NCBI RefSeq assembly: GCF_000325705.1
Contig: NC_019904.1
Location: 2,978,001-3,042,000, forward strand
DNA: 64,000 nt
Direction: 5' to 3'
From: Echinicola vietnamensis DSM 17526
GTDB lineage: Bacteria > Bacteroidota > Bacteroidia > Cytophagales > Cyclobacteriaceae
The notes under the pieces were generated by a model. It was not told where the DNA came from. It worked only from the letters and a program-made list of their open reading frames with translations, and did not search any database. Within the stretch, counting starts at the first letter, position 1. Each line of letters starts with the position of its first letter. Made by a program: the position numbers and the translations under genes. Shown piece by piece: positions 53,727 to 61,408 of the stretch.

Positions 53727-53759
53727 GGTGACCTAATTTAAGAAATTAAAGAGGTCACC
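53727..53759. promoter_or_regulatory. inverted repeat between integrase and tRNA-Pro
   Basis: GGTGACC-TAATTT (53727-53739) faces AAATTA (53743-53748) and GGTCACC (53753-53759). A third GGTCACC lies at 53628-53634. These may be binding sites for the integrase or its accessory protein, or an operator. Confidence 0.4.
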
Positions 53760-53814
53760 GAATAGGTCTCATTTTCTTTGAAATTGTATGTGGTTTTTTG
53801 CTATGTAAAAAACA

Positions 53815-53850
53815 AAAAACCCTTCAATTCATACGATTTGAAGGGTTTTG
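53815..53850 (-). terminator. terminator of tRNA-Pro
   Basis: On the - strand AAAACCCTTCAAATC pairs with GAATTGAAGGGTTTT around a short loop, followed by TTGTTTTTTAC. It starts about 25 bases after the tRNA 3' end. Confidence 0.85.
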
Positions 53851-53872
53851 GTGGTAAATGTACCCGTTTTCG

Positions 53873-53946
53873 TCGGAGTGGCGGGATTCGAACCCACGAC
53901 CCCTTGCACCCCATGCAAGTACGCTACCGGGCTGCGCTACACTCCG
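53873..53946 (-). tRNA. tRNA-Pro (GGG)
   Basis: 74 nt. Acceptor stem CGGAGTG/CACTCCG with discriminator A, D-arm GCGC-AGCCCGGTA-GCGT, anticodon stem CTTGC/GCAAG around the loop ATGGGGT (anticodon GGG), T-arm with GTGGGTTCGAATCCCGC. CCA is not encoded. All stems pair. The 5' side is preceded by the pseudo-tRNA array. Confidence 0.93.
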
Positions 53947-53947
53947 A

Positions 53948-54710
53948 TTAACATTGGCCAGTTTAAAGAGCAGGCCGCTACTCTATAAGATATGTTTCGA
54001 ACCCACGAACCTCCCGACCACAGTCGGGATACGCTACCGGGCTGCGCTACACTCCGATTAACATTGGCCAGTTTAAAGAGCAAGCCGCCACTCTATAAGA
54101 TATGTTTCGAACCCACGAACCTCCCGACCACAGTCGGGATACGCTACCGGGCTGCGCTACACTCCGATTAACATTGGCCAGTTTAAAGAGCAGGCCGCCA
54201 CTCTATAAGATATGTTTCGAACCCACGAACCTCCCAACCACAGTCGGGATACGCTACCGGGCTGCGCTACACTCCGATTAACATTGGCCAGTTTAAAGAG
54301 CAGGCCGCTACTCTATAAGATATGTTTCGAACCCACGAACCTCCCGACCACAGTCGGGATAAGCTACACTCCGATTAACATTGGCCAGTTTAAAGAGCAA
54401 GCCGCCACTCTATAAGATATGTTTCGAACCCACGAACCTCCCGACCACAGTCGGGATACGCTACCGGGCTGCGCTACACTCCGATTAACATTGGCCAGTT
54501 TAAAGAGCAGGCCGCTACTCTATAAGATATGTTTCGAACCCACGAACCTCCCGACCACAGTCGGGATACGCTACCGGGCTGCGCTACACTCCGATTAACA
54601 TTGGCCAGTTTAAAGAGCAGGCCGCTACTCTATAAGATATGTTTCGAACCCACGAACCTCCCGACCACAGTCGGGATACGCTACCGGGCTGCGCTACACT
54701 CCGAATATCT
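53948..54710 (-). repeat. tandem array of seven tRNA-Pro-derived pseudo-units
   Basis: Each unit (period 110 bp; one of 97 bp through a 13-bp deletion) contains, on the - strand, the 5' half of the tRNA (CGGAGTGTAGCGCAGCCCGG), an altered hairpin in the anticodon-arm position (TCCCGA-CTGTGG-TCGGGA), the T-arm start GTGGGTTCGAAAC, and then a 47-nt spacer instead of the 3' acceptor strand. The spacer itself can form AGAGTRG-CGGC-CYGCTCT-like hairpins. The repeated TATGTTTCGA mark falls at 53991, 54101, 54211, 54321, 54418, 54528 and 54638. The array lies directly upstream of the functional tRNA and would be cotranscribed with it. Open frames seen here are artefacts. Confidence 0.9.
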
Positions 54711-54892
54711 ATGGCGAAACTAACAAGACGGCCATATGCTTCATAAGTTAATGGTCAAGTCGTCAACAACACTTCCTAACCTCAGTGGAGATGATGCTGT
54801 TCAGTTCCTTGCCAAAAATACCCCCTTTGTGGTATAAGGTGCTGCAAAGAAAATAGAATTTTTCACGATTTCAAAAAAAATCTTCCGCAATT

Positions 54893-55852
54893 CTAGTTCC
54901 ATTTCAGGAGGGAGCGCTCGTCCCAGTAACCAGTGCTGTCTACACTCAATGCGGAGAGTTTGTCCAGTTCAGTAGTGGTAAGTTTGAAGGTGGATGCTTT
55001 CAGGTTGGCTGTGAGTTGGGGAATGCTGCTGGCGCCACTTAAAACATATGCTGGGCCAATCTTATCCATGCAAAAGCGAAGAGCTATGGCATCTATGCCC
55101 ACCTGATATTTATCCGCCAAGCTTGAGAGATAGCTGTATGTTGGCTTGTAATGAGGGTAATGGTCATTGGGGAAGATCCTGCCATTGGCCATGGCTTCCT
55201 TGATCAAAACCTTTACGCCATTCTTTTGGGCGTACTTGAGGAGAGCGCAAGTGGCTTGTTCCAAGACATTAAACGTTACTTGGAATGTATCGAATAAAGG
55301 AGTGTCGTCTATCGCAATGTCCATGGCCTTCTCCAAGACTTCTTGCTGTGCTGGGCCGCTGGAACTGAGGCCGATCTGTACTCCTGTGGTACGCTTGATT
55401 GCAGCTAGTTTTTCCAGAACCTTACTGTTCTCTAGGACACCTGATGCCAAAGTAGCAGAATGGATATGGTAAACTCCAAGTGCGGGACATAATTTTTGTG
55501 AATAGCTCCACTGTTCTTCCAGCTTTTCCAAGCTGTGTTCCTTTACCTCATGCTTACCGTCATAACCCAATTCCCAATTGGCTGTATAAGTATAACCCCA
55601 TTTGGATCCGAAAATTACATCTGGGTGCTGCCTCTTTTGGTGCCATTTTAGGAGAAAAGTTTCACCCTTTCCATAAGAGGCGGCAGTGTCAAAATACCTG
55701 ACCCCTAGCCGGTAAGCTTCGTCCAATACCCTCAGCGTTTCCCGGTAAAATGCTTCTTCTGATTTGTCCCGCTGGTCAGTAGGGTTGATGTTGATGTATT
55801 CAGGTCGGCCAAGTGCGGCCATTCCCAGTCCAATTTGAGTAGAATTCATCAA
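54893..55852 (-). CDS. aldo/keto reductase
   Basis: 319 aa TIM-barrel NADPH-dependent oxidoreductase. The family pattern is visible: G-L-G-M-A-A-L-G at the start, R-Y-F-D-T-A-A-S-Y-G-K-G-E with catalytic Asp and Tyr, the Lys in G-S-K-W-G-Y, and V-Y-H-I-H-S-A with the active-site His. The coenzyme region has V-L-S-G-A-S-S-I-P-Q-L. The nearest group is the L-fucose/galactose-dehydrogenase-like AKRs, but the substrate cannot be fixed. Start at 55852, or 55849 at the second Met. 614 bp separate it from the divergent metE gene, mostly riboswitch leader. Confidence 0.9.
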   Translation of the reverse strand: MMNSTQIGLGMAALGRPEYININPTDQRDKSEEAFYRETLRVLDEAYRLGVRYFDTAASYGKGETFLLKWHQKRQHPDVIFGSKWGYTYTANWELGYDGKHEVKEHSLEKLEEQWSYSQKLCPALGVYHIHSATLASGVLENSKVLEKLAAIKRTTGVQIGLSSSGPAQQEVLEKAMDIAIDDTPLFDTFQVTFNVLEQATCALLKYAQKNGVKVLIKEAMANGRIFPNDHYPHYKPTYSYLSSLADKYQVGIDAIALRFCMDKIGPAYVLSGASSIPQLTANLKASTFKLTTTELDKLSALSVDSTGYWDERSLLKWN

Positions 55853-56034
55853 TAAACAATTTTACAATTACATTTCTAATCTACAAAAAACAGAGATCAA
55901 AACTAAGCCGTATCAAATTGTTCAAAGACGATAAATGGCTCGATAAAAAACTGATAATAGCGATTTTGTCTGGAGATAAGCACGGAGGGAGGTTCTGCAA
56001 AAATTATTTCTGCACCAAATTCAATTCTTATTCC

Positions 56035-56042
56035 TATATTTG
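56035..56042 (+). promoter_or_regulatory. promoter -7 box of the metE leader
   Basis: TATATTTG matches TAnnTTTG and sits about 45 bp ahead of the riboswitch. No exact TTG at the expected upstream spacing. Confidence 0.5.
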
Positions 56043-56084
56043 CAGCCAAAGTTCTTTTCATATTTACTTCTAAAACCAATATAG

Positions 56085-56255
56085 GTCGCCGACTACGGTC
56101 GGGGATAATAGGGAACCGTGTGAAAATCACGGGCTGTCGCGCAACTGTGAGTGACCTAAAAGTTCTTGCCCTTGGTTGTCCACTGTTCTGATTGTTTTCA
56201 GGATGGGAAGGACGGCAAGAATGTCATGAGCCAGGAGACCTGCCTGTATTGACCT
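56085..56255 (+). ncRNA. cobalamin riboswitch
   Basis: Core elements of the B12 riboswitch are present in order: the P3 region with GATAATAGGGAACC, the GTGTGAAAATCACGGGCTG segment, GTCGCGCAACTGTGAGT, and the B12 box GAGCCAGGAGACCTGCC at 56228-56244. It precedes metE, the B12-independent methionine synthase. Adenosylcobalamin binding would be expected to lower metE expression, so that the B12-dependent enzyme is used when the vitamin is at hand. Confidence 0.92.
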
Positions 56256-56278
56256 GTTCATCCATATGGACAGGGGTG

Positions 56279-56411
56279 ACAATGCTTTCGCGATTTGAAG
56301 CTACTGTCAGGTATTCACGCTTTTCCTTTCTTCTCTGGGATTACTATGCCCAAGGGAAAAGTATGTTTATTTTTCAGTTATTTCTTACCCTTATCATTTC
56401 GAAAGCATTGT
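56279..56411 (+). promoter_or_regulatory. long-range inverted repeat in the metE leader (possible expression platform)
   Basis: ACAATGCTTTCG at 56279-56290 is exactly complementary to CGAAAGCATTGT at 56400-56411. The pairing spans about 110 nt between the B12 box and metE. It has no T-run, so it is not a classic terminator. Confidence 0.45.
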
Positions 56412-56466
56412 GAAGTGTGGCGAAGGGCTTTTGACGATTTATTTATCACGTTAAAAGTTTTAAACT

Positions 56467-58794
56467 ATGCTAACGCAAAATCTTGGCTACCCGCGAATTG
56501 GTAGCAAAAGACAACTAAAAAAAGCCTGTGAGGCTTACTGGGCTGGGAAAATCCCGCTAAATGACCTTCAAAAAGCAGCCGCTGAGATCCGGGAAACCAA
56601 CTGGAAACTGCAGCAGCAGGCTGGATTGGACCTTATTCCTTCCAATGACTTCTCGTTTTATGACCAGGTGTTGGATATGGCTTTTACGGTCGGTGCCATT
56701 CCTGGCCGTTATCATGAGATCCTTACCGAACTCAAAAAGCCGGAGCTGGACCTCTACTTTGCCATGGCCAGGGGCTACCAAAAGGATGGGCTGGACATCA
56801 TCGCAATGGAAATGACCAAATGGTTTGATACCAATTACCATTACATTGTGCCGGAGTTTACCAAAGACCAACAGTTCAAACTTTTTTCCACTAAAGTGCT
56901 CGATGAGTTTAAAGAGGCCAAGCGTCTGGGAATCCACACAAAACCTGTGCTACTGGGACCGGTTTCCTTTTTGCTTTTGGGCAAAGAAAAGGAGGCGGGA
57001 TTTCACCGAATAGACCTGTTAAAGGCCTTGCTACCGGTATATATTGACCTTTTGAAAAAGTTAGAATCATTGCACGCCGATTGGGTGCAGCTGGATGAGC
57101 CGTTTTTGGTCATGGACCTGAAGGATGAGGAAAAAGCTGCTGTAAGATGGGCTTATCAAGAAATCAAAAAAGCCGTTCCAGGAATTAAAACGCTCTTGAC
57201 TACCTATTTTGGAGCCTTGGATGATAATTTGACGTTGGCTGCAGGATTACCAATTTGTGGACTCCATGTAGATTTGGTCAGGAATCCGGAGCAGTTGGAA
57301 GCTGTATTGGAAAAAGTACCTGCAAACATGAGTTTGTCACTCGGTCTGGTGGACGGAAGGAATATTTGGAAAAATGACTATCAGGCTTCATTGGAATTAA
57401 TAAATAAAGCTCGGGCTGCTAAGCAAGATGAGCGGCTATTGATCGGGCCGAGCTGTTCGCTCCTTCATAGTCCATGTGATCTGGAGGAGGAATCAAACGA
57501 GCATACGTTAAGTGCAGAATTGAAGGATTGGTTGGCTTTTGCCCGTCAAAAAACAACTGAAATTACAGCCCTCAAGGTGATTGTGGAGGATGCTGGATCT
57601 GCTAAGTCCAAGGCGCTGCTGGAAGAAAACCAAGCCTCAATCGCCAAGAAGCGTACGTCAGAACGTATTCATAAACCGGCAGTTCGGAAAGCTGTTGAAG
57701 GGCTTACTCCCAACCACAGCCAACGAAAAAGTGCCTTTGCAAGTCGCAAGACCATACAGGCAGAAAAGCTTTACCTGCCTGATTTTCCTACCACCACCAT
57801 TGGCTCTTTCCCGCAGACGAAGGAAGTACGGCAATGGCGTTCTCAACTGAAAAAAGAGGTATTGACTGAAAATCAATACGTCGACAATATCAAAGCGGCC
57901 ACTCAGGAAGCCATTCGCTGGCAAGAAGAGGTGGGCTTGGATGTGCTGGTGCATGGTGAGTTTGAGCGAAATGACATGGTGGAGTATTTTGGTGAAAAGC
58001 TGGAAGGCTTTGCCTTTACCCAGTATGGCTGGGTGCAAAGCTATGGATCACGCTGCGTGAAGCCTCCCATCATTTATGGAGATGTGTCACGGCCAAAACC
58101 GATGACGCTGTTTTGGACCACATTTGCCCAATCCCTCACGGATAAGCCAGTAAAAGGAATGCTGACAGGGCCGGTTACTATCTTACAGTGGTCTTTTGTA
58201 AGGAATGACCAATCCCGGAAAGCTACCTGTCAACAAATCGCCTTGGCCATCCGTGAAGAGGTAAAGGATTTGGAAAAATCGGGCATCCAAATCATCCAAA
58301 TTGATGAGCCGGCTTTGCGGGAAGGGCTACCTTTGCGCCATGCCGAATGGAATGATTACTTGCAATGGGCGGTGGAATGTTTCAGGATTTCCGCTTCAGC
58401 AGTGGAAGATTCCACTCAGATTCACACGCACATGTGTTATTCTGAGTTTAACGATATCATTGAGCATATAGCAGCCATGGATGCAGATGTCATTACCATT
58501 GAGTGCTCTCGTTCACAAATGGAATTGCTGGATGCATTTGCGCAGTTTAACTATCCCAATGACATTGGTCCGGGCGTGTATGATATCCATTCACCTAGAG
58601 TACCCGCCTCTGAAGAAATGGTGACACTGATGCAAAAGGCCCAGGCAGTGGTGCCGTATCGGCAATTGTGGGTAAACCCAGACTGTGGACTGAAGACCCG
58701 CGGATGGGAGGAGACCAAAGAAGCCCTTGGGCGTATGGTAGAGGCTGCCAGAAAGCTTAGAGCAGCAATTACTTCAAATGTTACAGTGTCTTAA
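56467..58794 (+). CDS. metE: cobalamin-independent methionine synthase
   Basis: Transfers the methyl group of 5-methyltetrahydrofolate (triglutamate) to homocysteine. The 775 aa double-barrel protein starts with N-L-G-Y-P-R-I-G-x-x-R. Zinc ligands fall at the expected spacing: His655 and Cys657 in H-T-H-M-C-Y-S, Glu679, and Cys740 in N-P-D-C-G-L-K-T-R-G-W. Folate-binding segments such as I-Q-I-D-E-P-A-L-R-E-G-L-P are intact. A cobalamin riboswitch precedes it, a known arrangement for this gene. It is followed by a hairpin and then the PAS-protein gene. Confidence 0.97.
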   Translation: MLTQNLGYPRIGSKRQLKKACEAYWAGKIPLNDLQKAAAEIRETNWKLQQQAGLDLIPSNDFSFYDQVLDMAFTVGAIPGRYHEILTELKKPELDLYFAMARGYQKDGLDIIAMEMTKWFDTNYHYIVPEFTKDQQFKLFSTKVLDEFKEAKRLGIHTKPVLLGPVSFLLLGKEKEAGFHRIDLLKALLPVYIDLLKKLESLHADWVQLDEPFLVMDLKDEEKAAVRWAYQEIKKAVPGIKTLLTTYFGALDDNLTLAAGLPICGLHVDLVRNPEQLEAVLEKVPANMSLSLGLVDGRNIWKNDYQASLELINKARAAKQDERLLIGPSCSLLHSPCDLEEESNEHTLSAELKDWLAFARQKTTEITALKVIVEDAGSAKSKALLEENQASIAKKRTSERIHKPAVRKAVEGLTPNHSQRKSAFASRKTIQAEKLYLPDFPTTTIGSFPQTKEVRQWRSQLKKEVLTENQYVDNIKAATQEAIRWQEEVGLDVLVHGEFERNDMVEYFGEKLEGFAFTQYGWVQSYGSRCVKPPIIYGDVSRPKPMTLFWTTFAQSLTDKPVKGMLTGPVTILQWSFVRNDQSRKATCQQIALAIREEVKDLEKSGIQIIQIDEPALREGLPLRHAEWNDYLQWAVECFRISASAVEDSTQIHTHMCYSEFNDIIEHIAAMDADVITIECSRSQMELLDAFAQFNYPNDIGPGVYDIHSPRVPASEEMVTLMQKAQAVVPYRQLWVNPDCGLKTRGWEETKEALGRMVEAARKLRAAITSNVTVS

Positions 58795-58799
58795 ACAAT

Positions 58800-58838
58800 T
58801 ATCCATCCGGGCAGTTTTATGACTGTCCGGATGAATTT
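58800..58838 (+). terminator. hairpin after metE
   Basis: ATCCGGGCAG pairs with CTGTCCGGAT around an 8-nt loop. The tail GAATTTATC is only weakly T-rich, so termination may be partial. Confidence 0.55.
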
Positions 58839-58846
58839 ATCGTATT

Positions 58847-59335
58847 ATGAATCATAGCAAAAAGCAGCCTTTTCCATTTCGTGCTCCTTTGAGGTGTTGG
58901 GATGTTTTTGCCAGTAGTTTTTTAATTGGGAAAAGCGCTGAAATGGAATTTAGAGACCATCAGGTGCTCACCTATTTTAAAAAGAGGTTTGGGTGGCGGT
59001 CATTTCCCGACCTGAAGTCCCATGCTTATGAGACCATCGTATTGACTGATGCTCGTAAACGAATCCTATGGGTGAATGCTGGGTTTAAAAAGATGACTGG
59101 GTACACTCCTCATGAGGCCATTGGCAAGAAGCCTGTATTTTTACAGGGACCTTTGACCTCGTCCATGGCACTGGTACGATTCAAGGAAAAGTTGAAGGAG
59201 GAAAAACCCTTTAAATCTACGCTTCTCAATTATAAAAAAGACCAAACTACCTATTTATGTGCCATTCATGTGTTTCCTTTGCAGGATAAGAAAGGAAATA
59301 CCACACATATTTTGGCACTTGAAAAAGAAGCATGA
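58847..59335 (+). CDS. single PAS-domain protein (LOV-like, without adduct cysteine)
   Basis: 162 aa. A PAS fold spans about 55-160: I-V-L-T-D-A-R-K-R-I-L-W-V-N-A-G-F-K-K-M-T-G-Y, then G-K-K-P-V-F-L-Q-G-P, and a final beta-sheet with F-P-L-Q-D-K-K-G-N. The F-L-Q-G-P block is that of LOV photoreceptors, but the cysteine that forms the flavin adduct (N-C-R-F-L-Q) is replaced by K-P-V, so a LOV photocycle is unlikely. There is no output domain. It overlaps the thioesterase gene by 4 bp and is coupled to it. Confidence 0.8.
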   Translation: MNHSKKQPFPFRAPLRCWDVFASSFLIGKSAEMEFRDHQVLTYFKKRFGWRSFPDLKSHAYETIVLTDARKRILWVNAGFKKMTGYTPHEAIGKKPVFLQGPLTSSMALVRFKEKLKEEKPFKSTLLNYKKDQTTYLCAIHVFPLQDKKGNTTHILALEKEA

Positions 59336-59724
59336 ACAAACTTGAAGAGAAAATTAAGAACGCTGAGACAAGGGTTTTTAAAGCCGTATTCCCCAATACG
59401 GTAAACCATTATGATACACTTTTTGGTGGTACAGCCATGCACATGATGGACGAAGTGGCTTTTATTGCAGCCACCAGGTTTAGTCGTCAGCGCATGGTAA
59501 CCGTAAGCAGTGATAAAATCGATTTTACCGTTCCCATTCCCGCAGGAACCATTGTTGAGTTAGTAGCGCATATAGCACATATTGGCAATACCAGCCTTAA
59601 GGTGCAGGTGGATATATTCATCGAAAAAATGTATGAAGAGGGGAGGGAAAAGGCCATCAGCGGCACCTTTACCCTTGTCGCCATTGACGATCAAAAAAGG
59701 CCAACTGCTATTATGAAGGATTAA
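59332..59724 (+). CDS. acyl-CoA thioesterase (hotdog fold)
   Basis: 130 aa of the YciA/BACH-type thioesterases. The hallmark is N-H-Y-D-T-L-F-G-G-T-A-M-H-M-M-D-E-V-A, with the catalytic Asp, followed by V-S-S-D-K-I-D-F-T-V-P-I-P-A-G. Family members hydrolyse short to long acyl-CoA esters. The start ATG overlaps the PAS gene's stop (ATGA), indicating coordinated synthesis. A hairpin that can act in both directions separates it from the convergent phoX-like gene. Confidence 0.88.
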   Translation: MNKLEEKIKNAETRVFKAVFPNTVNHYDTLFGGTAMHMMDEVAFIAATRFSRQRMVTVSSDKIDFTVPIPAGTIVELVAHIAHIGNTSLKVQVDIFIEKMYEEGREKAISGTFTLVAIDDQKRPTAIMKD

Positions 59725-59725
59725 G

Positions 59726-59759
59726 AAAAGGTCATTCCCCAACTGGAAATGACCTTTTA
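59726..59759. terminator. bidirectional terminator
   Basis: AAAAGGTCATT pairs with AATGACCTTTT around an 11-nt region; A and T runs on either side serve the convergent genes. Confidence 0.75.
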
Positions 59760-59783
59760 AGGAGAATAATTGCTTGAGGCAAA

Positions 59784-61193
59784 TTAAGCTCTTTGCCCCC
59801 AAGGACCTGTGATGGCCAGGGTAAGGCCTGCTCCTTGGATATTGACAAAGTAGGTGCTGCCGTCTGGAGAAAATACCCCACCGGCAAATTCTGTTCTGAA
59901 GCCTACATTTTCGGCAAGTTTATAGTATTCTCCCTTTGGGGTGATCCCCACCACAAAGGGGTGCTTATCATCCTCACAGAGTAATAAGTCTCCCCAAGGG
60001 GCGATGGCTACGTTATCGCAGCTTTTGAGGATTTCCTTATCATTGGGCTCTGCAAAGAGTTCTAAGGTGCCTGGTGCGGCACTTTCGTCGGCTTTGCCTT
60101 CATGGGCCCCGGGCGTGTAGCGGAATACTTGTCCTGCTGAGATTTCTCCTCCATTGGTACAGGCAAAGAACAATTCCCCATCTCCAAACCATATGCCTTC
60201 TCCTCTGGCAAAACAGGCCGCTCCCTGCTCAAATCCCCGGTGTCGCAGGTCATCGTCAGGTGCGTCGATATCTTCAAGGTCAATCCACGTCACCTTGTAG
60301 GGATGGTTTTTTTGAAATTTAGGAACTTCTAGGTCACTCCAGTTTCTGGTGTCACGGCTGTTTTCACCTGTAATGGCCAAGGCTTGAAGTTTCCCCCCAT
60401 TGTAAAGTTTCCCCGGTTCGTTTGGGATAAAGCGGTAAAAGAGGCCATCGCCTCTGTCTTCTGTCAGGTAAACGATGCTTGTTTTGGGATCCACAGCCAC
60501 TGCTTCGTGGTTAAACCGTCCCATTTCTTTGATGGGGATGGCTTTGTTGAGCTTTTTGTCGGCAGCGGCATTGACTTCAAATACATAGCCGTGGTTCAAG
60601 TCCAAGCGCCCATCGTATGATCCTGGGGTAACGGTGGATTCTTCACAGGTCAACCAACTGTTCCATGGGGTGATGCCGCCTGCACAGTTACGGACTGTTC
60701 CGGCAAGGCTTAGGAATTCATCTTCCACCTCTTGGGTTTTGGGATTATAGACCAAGGTGGTGGTTCCGCCTAATCCGGGCAATTGGCCCTTGCCTGTTTC
60801 GTAAAGCAAATCTGCCGATATGTTTTTAAAGAGTTCATTGTCCTTTCCAAAGGCTCCTTTTTCCAAATCGTCGGGACTGATTTCATGGTTTCTCACGATC
60901 AGTACCCTGCTGTTTTCGCCTTTAAATGTCCCCATGCCGTCAGGGTTACCAGGGGTGAGCAGCCCATCGCTCATCTTTTGACCTATTTTTGAAATGACCT
61001 TGTATGAAAATCCCTTGGGCAGGTTGAGAATTCCTGCTGGATCAGGCAAGAGGGCTCCATAGCCTGCTTTTGCATGGGCAGCGCCGGCAAAGGCATTGGG
61101 TTGGACAAATTGGTACAAGCCCATAAAACCTACTGTGGCAATGCCGGATTTTTTTAGAAAACTCCTTCTGGTTGTTTTTGATAATTGTCTCAT
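59784..61193 (-). CDS. PhoX-like (DUF839) protein, Tat-exported
   Basis: 469 aa. A twin-arginine signal is clear: T-R-R-S-F-L-K-K-S-G followed by a hydrophobic stretch to about residue 36. The body is the beta-propeller of PhoX/DUF839 proteins, with V-R-N-H-E, the G-G-T-T-T-L-V block, N-C-A-G-G-I-T-P-W-N-S-W-L-T-C-E-E and N-H-G-Y-V-F-E-V. PhoX proteins are calcium/iron alkaline phosphatases, and these metal-site blocks (N-C-A-G-G, C-E-E) are those of the family. Tat export fits folding with metal in the cytoplasm. Phosphatase activity is inferred. Confidence 0.85.
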   Translation of the reverse strand: MRQLSKTTRRSFLKKSGIATVGFMGLYQFVQPNAFAGAAHAKAGYGALLPDPAGILNLPKGFSYKVISKIGQKMSDGLLTPGNPDGMGTFKGENSRVLIVRNHEISPDDLEKGAFGKDNELFKNISADLLYETGKGQLPGLGGTTTLVYNPKTQEVEDEFLSLAGTVRNCAGGITPWNSWLTCEESTVTPGSYDGRLDLNHGYVFEVNAAADKKLNKAIPIKEMGRFNHEAVAVDPKTSIVYLTEDRGDGLFYRFIPNEPGKLYNGGKLQALAITGENSRDTRNWSDLEVPKFQKNHPYKVTWIDLEDIDAPDDDLRHRGFEQGAACFARGEGIWFGDGELFFACTNGGEISAGQVFRYTPGAHEGKADESAAPGTLELFAEPNDKEILKSCDNVAIAPWGDLLLCEDDKHPFVVGITPKGEYYKLAENVGFRTEFAGGVFSPDGSTYFVNIQGAGLTLAITGPWGQRA

Positions 61194-61356
61194 ATAATTG
61201 TTTTAAACTTTTAATCTACGGCTATCATTTGACTGTGGTGTTAAGCAGATATTGTCATAAGGTTACCTTTTTCAATGATGTTTGAAAGTGAAGGTGTCCA
61301 TAGCTATCCTTCTGATTTTGACTATAGGTAATACTTGCCCGCGGGATTTTAGGCCA

Positions 61357-61388
61357 TAAAAAAAACCTGGCTTTTGAAGCCAGGTTGT
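61357..61388 (-). terminator. terminator of the following - strand gene
   Basis: On the - strand AACCTGGCTTC pairs with GAAGCCAGGTT-type arms around an AAAA loop, followed by TTTTTTTT. Confidence 0.88.
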
Positions 61389-61408
61389 CATTTTGTACGA
61401 GAGCTGCA

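Noticed and set aside
53948..54710. The pseudo-units as functional frameshift-suppressor tRNAs with an enlarged anticodon loop
   Set aside because: The 3' strand of the acceptor stem and half of the T-arm are missing in every unit, so no charged tRNA could form.
53858..54723. A series of 60-67-aa open frames with the recurring peptide M-F-R-T-H-E-P-P
   Set aside because: They are translations, on the wrong strand, of the tRNA-derived tandem units; the repetition comes from the array and not from protein-coding genes.
56192..56504. Short ORFs in the metE leader
   Set aside because: They lie within or just after the cobalamin riboswitch and show no protein-like features.
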